Below, piece after piece: positions 1-7,824 of a stretch of DNA of 64,000 bases. This stretch comes from Arthrobacter sp. B2a2-09 (GTDB taxonomy: Bacteria > Actinomycetota > Actinomycetes > Actinomycetales > Micrococcaceae), in contig NZ_JAMXIC010000020.1 in the NCBI RefSeq assembly GCF_027587375.1, forward strand, positions 1 to 64,000. Direction: 5' to 3'. Numbering within the stretch: position 1 is the first letter of the stretch; each line of letters begins with the position of its first letter. The notes beneath the pieces were generated by a model that worked only from the letters and a program-made list of their open reading frames with translations, had not been told where the DNA came from and searched no databases. The position numbers and the translations under genes are program-made.

Positions 1-123
1 CAAAATCAACCAATTCATAAAAACAAATCGGTATCAACAAACTTGGCACACTATTGAGTTCTCAAACAACAGACACACCCGGCACCACCCAAACCAAACG
101 GTCCAAGATCGCTCCGGAGCAAC
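1..123 (-). promoter_or_regulatory. rRNA operon leader (5' part), transcribed off the left edge
   Basis: Read on the minus strand this stretch holds TGTTTGAGAACTCAATAGTG followed by GCCAAGTTTGTTGATACC, the boxB/boxA-like antitermination and processing region typical of actinobacterial rRNA leaders and 16S-23S spacers. No 16S 3' end precedes it; a promoter does, so it is a leader rather than a spacer. The palindrome GCTCCGGAGC (111-120) lies at the start of the transcript. The 16S gene itself would lie outside the window. Confidence 0.6.
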
Positions 124-129
124 TTCACT

Positions 130-158
130 AACTTACCAGACCCGCCCCATCCGCACAA
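130..158 (-). promoter_or_regulatory. Probable rRNA promoter
   Basis: On the minus strand a -35 like TTGTGC (153-158) and a -10 TAAGTT (130-135) are separated by exactly 17 bp, placing the transcript start near 123, just before the GCTCCGGAGC palindrome and the antitermination motif. Upstream promoters may exist between 160 and 450, which holds no gene. Confidence 0.45.
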
Positions 159-470
159 CTCCCGAACCCGGGAACCGCACCGGACAAAACAACATCCGCG
201 ACCCCCCGGAAACCACACCGGAACACACAAAAGCGAACCAAGAAATTGGTTTCCATTTGAAAGGGAGTCTGCCGCAATTTTTCCGCATCAGCGGCGGCGA
301 CTCGAACTACTCTACACACCCCCAACACCCCACGCAAATTCACCTTCAGGCGAGCAAGAACCTCGGCAATCCGGGGCGAAACAGCCGGTTCCGCGCAAAA
401 AGAAGCCGTCGTCGTCGCAATTCGGCGTTGTGTGCTGCACCACTTAATCGGAAGCAACAGTTAAACGCAA

Positions 471-504
471 GAAGGGCCGGCAACCAAACAGTTGCCGGCC
501 CTTC
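471..504 (-). terminator. Terminator after rpsN
   Basis: A perfect 14-bp stem (471-484 with 491-504) closes a 6-nt loop 14 bp after the rpsN stop codon. On the minus strand it is followed by TTGCGTTTAAC, a weak T tract. It would end the rpmB-rpmG-rpsN transcript before the rRNA promoter region. Confidence 0.8.
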
Positions 505-517
505 TAGTGCTTCTGGA

Positions 518-823
518 TTACCAGGAAGACTTGGTGATGCCCGGGAGCTCACCACGGTGAGCCATGTCGCGGAAGCGAACACGGGAGATACCGAACTTCT
601 GGAAGGTACCGCGCGGGCGGCCGTCGATGATGTCGCGGTTACGCAGACGGATCGGGGAGGCGTTGCGGGGCAGCTTCTGCAGGCCGAGGCGAGCCTCTTC
701 GCGTGCTTCGTCAGTCGCGTTGGCGTCAACCAGGGTCTTCTTCAGTTCGAGACGCTTGGCAGCGTAACGCTCAACGATGACCTTGCGCTGCTCGTTGCGA
801 GCAATCTTGGACTTCTTAGCCAT
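518..823 (-). CDS. rpsN: 30S ribosomal protein S14, zinc-free type
   Basis: S14 of the small ribosomal subunit, 101 residues. The N-terminus MAKKSKIARNEQRK and the C-terminal RVRFRDMAHRGELPGITKSSW-like end (RFRDMAHRGELPGITKSSW) are typical of the long S14 form, and there are no cysteines, so this is the C-minus paralogue that needs no zinc. It is last in the rpmB-rpmG-rpsN unit, 2 bp after rpmG, and is followed by a strong hairpin. In many actinobacteria C-minus paralogues are induced under zinc limitation through Zur; no convincing Zur site is visible here. Confidence 0.95.
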   Translation of the reverse strand: MAKKSKIARNEQRKVIVERYAAKRLELKKTLVDANATDEAREEARLGLQKLPRNASPIRLRNRDIIDGRPRGTFQKFGISRVRFRDMAHRGELPGITKSSW

Positions 824-825
824 GT

Positions 826-993
826 TTAGCGCTCCTCTCGGAATTCGACGTGCTGGCGGATCTTGGGGTCGTACTTCTTCAGGACCAGACGGTCCGGGTC
901 GTTACGACGGTTCTTGCGGGTTACGTAGGTGTAACCCGTTCCCGCAGTCGACTTCAGCTTGATGATCGGACGTACGTCCTTGTCTTTTGCCAC
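826..993 (-). CDS. rpmG: 50S ribosomal protein L33, zinc-free type
   Basis: L33 of the large subunit, 55 residues, starting MAKDKDVRPIIKLKSTAG and ending DPKIRQHVEFREER. The usual zinc-binding CxxC pairs are absent, so this is the C-minus form. The start codon is GTG (991-993) and overlaps the last base of the rpmB stop codon, implying translational coupling. A further 2 bp separate it from rpsN. Confidence 0.95.
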   Translation of the reverse strand: MAKDKDVRPIIKLKSTAGTGYTYVTRKNRRNDPDRLVLKKYDPKIRQHVEFREER

Positions 994-1229
994 TAGAGCT
1001 TCACCCCACGAGCCAGAACTTCGGCGACGACTGCGTCGATGCCGCGAACGTCGATGGTCTTGATGCCCTTGGCCGACAGAGTCAGCGTGACATTACGGCG
1101 CAGGGACGGAACCCAGTAGCGCTTCTTCTGGATGTTGGGGTCGAACCGACGCTTGTTGCGGCGGTGCGAGTGCGAAATGCTGTGTCCAAAGCCCGGCTCG
1201 GCTCCGGTCACCTGGCAGTTTGCTGCCAT
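993..1229 (-). CDS. rpmB: 50S ribosomal protein L28
   Basis: L28 of the large subunit, 78 residues: MAANCQVTGAEPGFGHSISH at the N-terminus, then RRNKRRFDPNIQKKRYW and the C-terminal GIDAVVAEVLARG. Only one cysteine remains of the zinc ligands seen in C-plus L28, so it is the zinc-free type. The ATG at 1229 is preceded by AGGAGAG with 6-7 nt spacing; a longer in-frame reading upstream lacks this and is not L28-like. First gene of the rpmB-rpmG-rpsN unit. Confidence 0.95.
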   Translation of the reverse strand: MAANCQVTGAEPGFGHSISHSHRRNKRRFDPNIQKKRYWVPSLRRNVTLTLSAKGIKTIDVRGIDAVVAEVLARGVKL

Positions 1230-1668
1230 GACGACTCTCCTAAAAATAAAATGAAACGGCCAGCAGAGTTCCTGCTTCCCGTGCAATAGGCGACGTCCGC
1301 AACCAGTCCACACCGTTTTCGGTAGTTCCCGCAGGGCTGTATCTCTCGACTGAAACCAGCCAATGATCACCGCTGCGGCGAAGGTAGTGGGTCCGGACAA
1401 CAGGCCGGAATACTGGGCGAATACTGGAATGCACGCAACTTGAGCCCCTAACTACCGGCCCGCGGATATCCCGTTGTTACCAACAGTCACCGCCAACCGG
1501 AGCAATTGCACACGCTCCGCGCCACCTAGCGCCTAATAAGTCTAGGGGCTGGGGGAAATTAAGACCAATCGGGTGTATAAGAACCCAGGGCAAAGCGGTC
1601 ACCCAAATCATAAGCGGAGGCTAGCCCCCTCACAGGAGAACGAAAGGTTGAGAGTTCAATCTTGAGAC
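1230..1668. other. Intergenic region between divergent rpmB and ferric-reductase-like gene
   Basis: About 440 bp without a recognisable gene. The bases just before rpmB are AT-rich (1240-1255). I looked for a Zur-type TGAAAATCATTTTCA palindrome and found none. Near the right end AGGAGAACGAAAGG (1635-1648) resembles a ribosome site but the reading frame behind it closes quickly. Confidence 0.5.
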
Positions 1669-3159
1669 ATGAAGTCACAACTCCTCGCCTCCCCAGGCCA
1701 ACGTGTGGGTACGTCCCCGGGTCAGCCTCCAGCGCCCACGAGGCGCAATCCCACCAAGGGAAGGTTCGCTGCGCAACATCGCCGACGCATGTTCCGGACG
1801 GACATGCTCACGATTGCGCTATGGGCTTCCCTTGCAGCGGCGCTGGCTTTGTGGCTCGCTGACGGCGGGATGTCGTCAGTCGGGAACCTCACCCAAGCGG
1901 TCACCGCCGTCGGGATCCTGGCCGGGCTTGCCGGCATGGATCTGGTCTTCCTGATGCTTCTGCTCGCGGCACGCCTGCCTTTTGTGGACGGCGCGGTTGG
2001 GCATGACAGGGCGTTGGAATTCCACCGGAAGCTAGGCAAACCGGCCCTCTACCTGTTGCTGGCGCACGGACTTCTCCTGGCGACCGGCTACGGTATGGCC
2101 GAAGGCCTGAATCCCGTCAGCGAGGCCGTCGCGCTATGGACCCTGGTACCCGATATGTGGCTGGCGTTCGTATCCATGGCGTTGTTCATTACGGTTGTGG
2201 TTACCTCGCTTGTGGCTGTTCGGCGCCGCTTTCCCTATGAATTCTGGTACTTCGTCCACCTGCTCACGTATTTGGCCGTAGCAGTAGCCCTTCCGCACCA
2301 GTTCAGTGTGGGCGGCTTGTTCGCCGAAGGCACCTGGCAGCGCTGGTACTGGCTGCTGCTCTACATAGGAACAGGCTCGGCGCTGGCATGGTTCCGCATT
2401 GCCCAGCCGGTGATAGCCACCTACCGGCACCAACTGACCGTGCGCCGCGTGGTGCCTCTTGCGCCCGGCGTCTTCAGCATCGAAATGAGCGGCCTGCGAT
2501 TGAACGAATTGTCCGGAAACGGCGGCCGGTTCTTCGTGTGGCGCTTCCTCGCGCCCGGCATGTGGTGGCAGGCGCATCCGTTCAGCCTGTCGGCGGAACC
2601 GATCATGCCGCCGTCGGGCAGGTCAAACGGGCGGTCCGCCCAACAGCCGGGCTTGCGGATCACCGTCCGGAATTTGGGTGCGGGCTCAGCCCGGCTGGCT
2701 TCGCTCAAACCGGGAACAAAAGTTGCCGTCGAAGGTCCGTACGGGGTCTTCAGCACGGCAGCCCGGAGCCGGGAACACGTCGTGATGATCGGGGCAGGAA
2801 TCGGGATCACGCCCCTTCGGGCGCTCCTGGAATCCACCCCCTTCGCGCCAGGCCAGGCGACGGTCTTGCTGCGCGGCAGCAGCGCCGAAGAGCTATTCCT
2901 TGGCGACGAGATCCTGGAATTGTGCCGGAAGCGCGGTGCCACGCTCTTCCATCTGACCGGCCCACGGTCCGCGAATCCTCAGAGCACATGGCTGCCCGCT
3001 TCTGCTAACGCCTCGAGGCTGGGGGACTTCGTTCCGGACATCACCGACGCGGATGTGTACATTTGCGGTCCATCTGCTTGGGCCCGCCAGGTGCTGGCCG
3101 AGGCAAAAAGGTCCGGCGTGCGCGAGGAACAACTCCACTACGAAAGGTTTGACTGGTGA
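1669..3159 (+). CDS. Ferric-reductase-like transmembrane flavoprotein (FRE/NOX-type)
   Basis: A membrane haem/flavin oxidoreductase of 496 residues. An N-terminal membrane domain (about 40-245) has several hydrophobic helices with histidines that could hold haem (LYLLLAHGLL, FWYFVHLLTY, ALPHQF). A ferredoxin-reductase-like part follows: FAD site HPFSLSAEP, GPYGVFS, nucleotide motif GAGIGITPLRALLE, and C-terminal YICGPSAWARQVL. It probably takes electrons from cytosolic NAD(P)H across the membrane. The stop overlaps the FMN-binding gene (GTGA), whose product is the likely acceptor. The ATG at 1669 has no clear ribosome site, and ATG 1789 is an alternative; the frame is closed just upstream at 1663. 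Confidence 0.85.
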   Translation: MKSQLLASPGQRVGTSPGQPPAPTRRNPTKGRFAAQHRRRMFRTDMLTIALWASLAAALALWLADGGMSSVGNLTQAVTAVGILAGLAGMDLVFLMLLLAARLPFVDGAVGHDRALEFHRKLGKPALYLLLAHGLLLATGYGMAEGLNPVSEAVALWTLVPDMWLAFVSMALFITVVVTSLVAVRRRFPYEFWYFVHLLTYLAVAVALPHQFSVGGLFAEGTWQRWYWLLLYIGTGSALAWFRIAQPVIATYRHQLTVRRVVPLAPGVFSIEMSGLRLNELSGNGGRFFVWRFLAPGMWWQAHPFSLSAEPIMPPSGRSNGRSAQQPGLRITVRNLGAGSARLASLKPGTKVAVEGPYGVFSTAARSREHVVMIGAGIGITPLRALLESTPFAPGQATVLLRGSSAEELFLGDEILELCRKRGATLFHLTGPRSANPQSTWLPASANASRLGDFVPDITDADVYICGPSAWARQVLAEAKRSGVREEQLHYERFDW

Positions 3160-3728
3160 GACTCAGGGCAGGAATTTCAGCGGCGCTAGCGTCGGCGGCC
3201 ATCCTCCTGGTCGGCTGGCAGTCGGGTGCGCATGTGGCGGAATCGAACGCGTCGGCGGTCACGACTTCCGCCACAGGAAACACAGGCGGGACCACTTCGG
3301 GCACGGGCTCGACGGCGAATGGATCCACCGGGGGCAGCGCTTCCGGATCGTCCTCGGGAACCGGAGCCGCCTCCAGTTCCAGCACGGGCTCCAGTTCCAG
3401 CACCGGCACGGGCTCCAGTTCCAGCACCACCCTGGGAGCCTCGGCCAAGGCGGGCGGCACCTACGCAGGCACGTCAGTGGAGACCCGCTTCGGAACAGTC
3501 CAGGTCCAGGTAACGATCAAGGCCGGCGTGATCACGGATGTCACAGCCCTGCATCTGACTGACCAAGAGCAACGATCGGTTCAGATCAGTGCCAGGGCAG
3601 CACCCCTCTTGCGATCCGAGGTGCTGAGCGCCCAGTCGGCGAACGTGCAGACCATCGGCGGGGCCACTTTTACCAGCGATGCGTATCTGACATCCCTCCA
3701 GGCAGCCCTCGATGCAGCCCACTTCTAA
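3156..3728 (+). CDS. Exported FMN-binding domain protein
   Basis: 190 residues. An N-terminal signal or anchor helix (about 5-22) is followed by a roughly 60-residue Gly/Ser/Thr linker of near-repetitive composition, then an FMN_bind domain (about 92-190). The domain ends in TIGGATFTSDAYLTSLQAAL, which matches the (S/G)GAT motif whose Thr receives FMN through a phosphoester bond in this family. It starts at GTG 3156, overlapping the previous stop by 4 nt, and its 3' end overlaps apbE by 17 nt. The inferred role is an extracytosolic electron carrier flavinylated by the ApbE encoded next door. Confidence 0.85.
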   Translation: MRLRAGISAALASAAILLVGWQSGAHVAESNASAVTTSATGNTGGTTSGTGSTANGSTGGSASGSSSGTGAASSSSTGSSSSTGTGSSSSTTLGASAKAGGTYAGTSVETRFGTVQVQVTIKAGVITDVTALHLTDQEQRSVQISARAAPLLRSEVLSAQSANVQTIGGATFTSDAYLTSLQAALDAAHF

Positions 3729-4563
3729 GCCAAATGAGCCCGGGCAGGCCAATAAAGAGCCCCGCCTTCGCTCCCGCACGTTCACCAGCATGGGCACCGT
3801 GGTGAGCCTCGCCGTCCCAGCTGCTCCGGGGACGGTTCCCCAAGCCGCAGTGGAAGAACTTGAGGCGGCCACCGCCGTCGTCGAGCGCTTGTTCAACGGG
3901 CTGGAGCGGACGTTTAGTCTCTACCGTCCCGACTCGGAGGCGAGCGCGATGGCACGGGGCGAACTGGCCTTGGCGGACGCCTCGGCGGACATGCGCCGGC
4001 TGTATGTCGAGGCGGCCGAATGGCGCACCGTCACGGAAGGTGCGTTCACGGCGGAACGGCCCGACGGCGTCGTGGACTTGGCGGGGATCGTCAAGGGACA
4101 TGCGATACGGGAGGCTGGAACGTCGCTGCTCGCTCTGGGCCTGAAGGATTGGTGCCTCAATGCGGGCGGGGACGTCCTGGTGGACGGTTCGCCGACGCCG
4201 GGCAGTGCGCGGCCGTGGCTTGCGGGGATTGTTGACCCGGAAGATCGGACGACGCTCCTGACCGCGTTTCCGCTCGACAACAAGGGCAAGCACGCGCTGG
4301 CGACCTCCGGAACCAGCGAACGCGGCCACCACATCTGGTCAACAGGCCTCAAAATTGCGCGGGACGAGGGATTCCGCCAGGTTTCGGTGGCAGCGGCCGA
4401 CATCATCACGGCCGATGTCCTGGCCACCGCCATCATGGCTGGGGGCGCCCGGACCCTAGCGCTGGCGACCTCCCACTGGGACGTGGACGTGCTCGCGGTG
4501 AAGAACGACGGCGGACTGCTCGCCACACCCGGCTTTCGAAACCTCGCTCCCCAGAACAGTTAG
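3712..4563 (+). CDS. apbE: FAD:protein FMN transferase (ApbE family)
   Basis: Transfers FMN from FAD to a Thr in target proteins, with Mg2+. 283 residues. Family motifs in order: SMGTVVSL near the start, FSLYRPDSEASAM, VDLAGIVKGHAI, LNAGGDVLVDG, ALATSGTSERGHHIW and ADVLATAIMAGG near the metal site. No signal peptide or lipobox is visible, so it may act in the cytosol or be anchored otherwise. Its start lies within the FMN_bind gene, so the two are translationally coupled. It converges on and overlaps the stop codon of the next gene. Confidence 0.9.
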   Translation: MQPTSKPNEPGQANKEPRLRSRTFTSMGTVVSLAVPAAPGTVPQAAVEELEAATAVVERLFNGLERTFSLYRPDSEASAMARGELALADASADMRRLYVEAAEWRTVTEGAFTAERPDGVVDLAGIVKGHAIREAGTSLLALGLKDWCLNAGGDVLVDGSPTPGSARPWLAGIVDPEDRTTLLTAFPLDNKGKHALATSGTSERGHHIWSTGLKIARDEGFRQVSVAAADIITADVLATAIMAGGARTLALATSHWDVDVLAVKNDGGLLATPGFRNLAPQNS

Positions 4564-5321
4564 GGTCGGGTGAGCTGCGGATACTTCGGGCTGAGGCCAT
4601 CACCTGAAGACTTGCCCGTAACGCGGCGGACGACCCACGGGGCGGCGTGTTCACGGGCCCAGCGCGCGTTGGCCCACAAAGCTTCCACCCGCGCAAGCTG
4701 GGGTTGCGTGACCGGCGGCGGGACCTCAAGGGAACCTTCGTGCTCCAGGACGGCCAGCACGCGGTTGGCCATGTTGATGTGACCGGCAGTGGACATGTGC
4801 ATCCGGTCCTGCGCCCACATGTGCCAGTCGTGGTATTCGCTGAAGCGCCAATAGTCCACCAGCAGCGCACCGTGGTTTTCAGCGATTTCCCGCAGCAACT
4901 CGTTGTAGATCGCGGTGCGTCCTCGCATGGTGCCGAAAACCTTGGAACTGCGGGCATCGAAACCCGTAAAGAGAAGCAACGTGGCGCCAGTGGCACTTAG
5001 CTTCGCGATACCGGCCTCGTAGTCTTCCATGAGCCTGTCGACATCGACTTTTGGGCGGAAGATGTCGTTCGCTCCCGCGTACAGGGTTACCAGCGTCGGT
5101 TGAAGCGCGACGGCGGCGTCCACCTGTTCTGCCATGACTTGCCGGAGTTTCTTACCGCGGATGGCCAGGTTGGCGTAGCCGAAATTGTCGTTGCTTCGAG
5201 CCAGCTGATGGGCAACGAGGTCCGCCCATCCCCTGACTCCGTTGGGGCGCGAGGGGTCGGCGTCGCCAAGTCCTTCGGTGAACGAGTCACCCAATGCCAC
5301 GTACCGGGCAGAAAAATCCAT
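4560..5321 (-). CDS. SGNH/GDSL-family hydrolase (paralogue 1)
   Basis: A 253-residue esterase/lipase-like enzyme. Block I is ALGDSFTEG with catalytic Ser13; NLAIRGKKLRQV gives block II; YAGANDIF gives the GxND block III; DRMHMSTAGH holds the catalytic Asp/His. No signal peptide is visible, so it is probably cytosolic. It is closely related to the genes at 7000-7824 and 7821-8720 throughout, including the NGVRGWADLVA stretch. The substrate is unknown. The stop overlaps that of apbE on the other strand, leaving no room for a terminator between them. Confidence 0.85.
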   Translation of the reverse strand: MDFSARYVALGDSFTEGLGDADPSRPNGVRGWADLVAHQLARSNDNFGYANLAIRGKKLRQVMAEQVDAAVALQPTLVTLYAGANDIFRPKVDVDRLMEDYEAGIAKLSATGATLLLFTGFDARSSKVFGTMRGRTAIYNELLREIAENHGALLVDYWRFSEYHDWHMWAQDRMHMSTAGHINMANRVLAVLEHEGSLEVPPPVTQPQLARVEALWANARWAREHAAPWVVRRVTGKSSGDGLSPKYPQLTRP

Positions 5322-5388
5322 GGCGCCAGTCTTTCATCAGTGCGGGGCGGCCGTCACGCGCGGCGCCCCGTCGCCGGCACGCAACGGC

Positions 5389-5868
5389 TTAGCGCTCGCG
5401 CAGGATCCAGTGATCGTCGTCCAGCCGGGCCACGATCTTCTCGCCGATCCGCGCGAGGTCCGCAACGTCGTCGTCGGTCATGGCGTCCAACATCAAGGCG
5501 CGGACGGCATCCACGTGCCCCGGGGCGAGGGACACGATGGTCTCCATCCCGGCTTCGGTCAGGTGCGCCACCGTGACACGTGCATCGCCCGGATGGGCCT
5601 CGCGCTCCACCCAGCCGCGTCTCTGCAGCTTGGTGACCACGTGCGACAACCTAGACAGCGAGGCGCTGGTGCGGGCGGCAAGCTCACTCATCGGCAGGAA
5701 CCGACCGTCCGCTTCGGACAGCATGGCGAGCACGTTGTAGTCGAACAGCGACAATTTGCCGGCCGCTTGCAGCTGGGTGTCCAGGGCTGCGGGCAGCAGA
5801 GTGTTGATGCTCAGGAGGGCCAGCCAGGCACGGCGTTCGTCGGCGTTGAGCCAGCGCGGTTCGGTCAT
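5389..5868 (-). CDS. MarR-family transcriptional regulator
   Basis: 159 residues with a winged-helix core: LSLFDYNVLAMLSEADGR, recognition region SELAARTSASLSRLSHVVTK, wing LQRRGWVEREAHPGDARVT. C-terminal helices would make the dimer interface. It is divergent from the oxidoreductase gene at 5990. The 120-bp gap holds a consensus promoter for that gene overlapped by palindromic TTCAA/TTGAA sites, so this regulator probably represses both itself and its neighbour in response to a small ligand. Confidence 0.85.
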   Translation of the reverse strand: MTEPRWLNADERRAWLALLSINTLLPAALDTQLQAAGKLSLFDYNVLAMLSEADGRFLPMSELAARTSASLSRLSHVVTKLQRRGWVEREAHPGDARVTVAHLTEAGMETIVSLAPGHVDAVRALMLDAMTDDDVADLARIGEKIVARLDDDHWILRER

Positions 5869-5895
5869 GGATTCATCTTAGAAGGAAATCAATGC

Positions 5896-5941
5896 TTGAC
5901 ACTTCAACTTAAGGTCATTATTGTTTTAGTTGAAGCTTCAA
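5896..5941 (+). promoter_or_regulatory. Promoter with overlapping MarR-type operator
   Basis: TTGACA (5896-5901) and TATTGT (5919-5924) are separated by 17 bp. CTTCAACTTAA (5903-5913) is mirrored by TTTAGTTGAAG (5925-5935), and a perfect 12-bp palindrome TTGAAGCTTCAA covers 5930-5941. The sites cover the core promoter and the predicted transcript start, as expected for repression by the divergent MarR protein. Confidence 0.65.
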
Positions 5942-5989
5942 GTAAGTGAATGCGAACCAATCATGAGCACTCAAGCAAAGGAAACAACA

Positions 5990-6622
5990 ATGGCTGACAT
6001 CACCATCATCGGCACCGGCAACATGGCGTCCGGCATTGCGGCCCGCGCGGCCACGGCAGGCAAGAGCGTCCACATCCTCAGCCGCGACGCCGGTTCTGCC
6101 GCTGCGCTTGCCGCGACGGTCAACGGGACCTCCGGCACCACCGGATCTCCGGTGGAAGGCAGCATCGTGGTGCTGGCCACCCCGTTCGATGCCTCCAAGG
6201 CAGTCCTTGCTTCCTATGGCTCAGCGCTCAACGGCAAGACGATCGTGGACATCTCCAACCCCGTAAACTTCGAGACCTTCGATTCCCTCACCGTTCCCGC
6301 CGGAACCTCGGCAGCCGAAGAACTCCAGGCCCTGGTCCCGGGCGCATCGGTGGTCAAGGCGTTCAACACCGTCTTCGCAGCCACGCTCGCCGACGGCGAA
6401 GTGGACGGGCAAACCCTCGACGTACTGGTGGCGGGCGACGACGCCGAGGCGAGCGCCGCCGTCGTCGACTTCGTCAAAGGTGCCGGACTGCGCCCAGTGA
6501 ACGTCGGGCCGCTGCGCCGCTCGCGTGAGCTTGAGGCCTTCCAGTTGCTCGTCATGACGCTCCAGATCAGCGAAGCCCACCCCGACTACAACTGGAACTC
6601 CGCGGTCAAACTGCTGCCGTAG
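5990..6622 (+). CDS. NADPH-dependent F420-reductase-like dinucleotide-binding protein
   Basis: 210 residues with an N-terminal Rossmann motif ITIIGTGNMASGIAARAATAG, shortened here as IIGTGNMASGIAARA, of the COG2085/F420_oxidored type. NPVNFETF and VKAFNTVFAATL are typical of this family, which supplies or uses NADP-linked hydride. The ATG at 5990 has AAAGGA at 7 nt; in-frame ATG 5963 and TTG 5930 lack a ribosome site, and 5930 lies inside the operator. The MarR gene is divergent. The physiological substrate is not evident. Confidence 0.75.
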   Translation: MADITIIGTGNMASGIAARAATAGKSVHILSRDAGSAAALAATVNGTSGTTGSPVEGSIVVLATPFDASKAVLASYGSALNGKTIVDISNPVNFETFDSLTVPAGTSAAEELQALVPGASVVKAFNTVFAATLADGEVDGQTLDVLVAGDDAEASAAVVDFVKGAGLRPVNVGPLRRSRELEAFQLLVMTLQISEAHPDYNWNSAVKLLP

Positions 6623-6636
6623 TTCATTGCGGTTTA

Positions 6637-6664
6637 GGAGGGCGGCCCCTTTTGGCCGCCCTCC
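6637..6664 (+). terminator. Hairpin terminator after the oxidoreductase gene
   Basis: An 11-bp GC-rich stem (6637-6647 with 6654-6664) with loop CCTTTT starts 15 bp after the stop codon. There is no T tract, as is common in actinobacteria. It ends 18 bp before the next gene start. Confidence 0.65.
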
Positions 6665-6682
6665 GCGTTGTAGGCTGGCGGC

Positions 6683-6967
6683 ATGTTCGTCGTCTCACTG
6701 ACATACAAAGTTCCCGACGAGATCGTCGATTTCCACCGCCCCGCCCACATGGATTGGGTCAAAGAAGCGTTCGACGCCAGCACTTTCGTTGCGTCCGGAC
6801 GTCGCGTTCCAGCCATCGGGGGTGTGCTGTTGTCCAACGTCGACCGTGCAACACTGGACGCTTCCCTGGCTACGGATCCGTTCTATGTCAACGGGGTAGC
6901 CGACTTCGAGATCATCGAATTCACGGTCACCACGGCATCCACAGGTTTCGAAAACCTGCTGGACTAG
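6683..6967 (+). CDS. YciI-family protein
   Basis: A 94-residue ferredoxin-like-fold protein of the YciI family. It shows the expected FHRPAHMDWVKEA, a central SGRRVPAIGGVLL strand-turn, and a DPFYVNGVADFEIIEF end. In this family a His/Asp pair (here H near residue 18 and D near 72) lines a putative active site. The enzymatic role is generally unknown. It stands alone between a hairpin and the SGNH genes on the opposite strand. Confidence 0.8.
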   Translation: MFVVSLTYKVPDEIVDFHRPAHMDWVKEAFDASTFVASGRRVPAIGGVLLSNVDRATLDASLATDPFYVNGVADFEIIEFTVTTASTGFENLLD

Positions 6968-6999
6968 TCTGAAGGTGTCAGGCGTGACGCTGACGCATT

Positions 7000-7824
7000 T
7001 CAAAGCCTCGCCGATTGAGTCACTTTGGACGTTCCCAGGCGCTCCGGCAAGACCACCGGCATAAGGGCCGGCCAGCGGGCGCTCAGGTGATCCCCGCTCG
7101 AAACTCCCCTGATACGGCGCGAAAGCCACGGTGCCACGTCGCGCCTGAGCCACGCGGCGTCGTCGGCCATGATCTCGGCGCGGCTCCGCGGTTGAAGCGC
7201 CCCAAGCACCGGTGAGCCCAGTGAGTGCGCGGCGCCCAACACCTCCAAGACTTTCTTGGCCATGTATTCGTGCCCGATGCCGGACATGTGCAGCCGATCC
7301 GGAGCCCACATCCGGCGGTCCTGGTACTTTTCGAAGCACCAATGGTCCACCAGAAGTGTTCCATAGGCCGCGGAAATGCGCCGGATGTGTTTGTTGAAAA
7401 CGGCAGTGCGCAGCTTAAGCGGCTCCAACACTGGCGAGAGCGGCACGTTGTACTCGGTGAACAGCAGGACTTGGGCACCACTTTGTGCGATCCGGGCAAC
7501 GGCGTCCTCGAATCCACGGACCAGTATGCGCATGTCCAGCCGTGCGCCGAGGAGATCGTTGCCGCCGGCGTGGAAACTGACCAACGTGGGAGCCATCGCG
7601 AGCGCCGGCTCAAGTTGTTCAGCCACGATCTGCCTGAGCCGACGGCCACGGAGGGCCAGGTTGGCGTACTGGGTCTGCGGCCGGTGCCTGGCCAGTTCCT
7701 CGGCGACGCGGTCTGCCCAGCCGCGGCAGTCGTTGGGAAGGCGAAGGTCGGTGTCGCCGACGCCTTCGGTGAAGGAATCTCCGGCCGCGACGAATCGCAG
7801 CGGTGTATGCATGGCCATGGTCAT
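7000..7824 (-). CDS. SGNH/GDSL-family hydrolase (paralogue 2)
   Basis: 274 residues with AAGDSFTEGVGDTD (block I), NLALRGRRLRQIVAEQ (block II), HAGGNDLLG (block III) and DRLHMSGIGHEYMA (catalytic Asp/His). The C-terminal third, which includes WLSRRIRGVSSGDHLSARWP, is shared with paralogues 1 and 3. ATG 7824 overlaps the upstream stop as ATGA, so the two genes are coupled; ATG 7818 is better spaced from GGGGGG and cannot be excluded. No signal peptide is seen. The substrate is unknown. Confidence 0.83.
   Translation of the reverse strand: MTMAMHTPLRFVAAGDSFTEGVGDTDLRLPNDCRGWADRVAEELARHRPQTQYANLALRGRRLRQIVAEQLEPALAMAPTLVSFHAGGNDLLGARLDMRILVRGFEDAVARIAQSGAQVLLFTEYNVPLSPVLEPLKLRTAVFNKHIRRISAAYGTLLVDHWCFEKYQDRRMWAPDRLHMSGIGHEYMAKKVLEVLGAAHSLGSPVLGALQPRSRAEIMADDAAWLRRDVAPWLSRRIRGVSSGDHLSARWPALMPVVLPERLGTSKVTQSARL

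Noticed and set aside
1230..1450. Zur operator before rpmB
   Set aside because: No TGAAAATCATTTTCA-like palindrome could be found; the AT-rich TTTCATTTTATTTTT is not symmetric.
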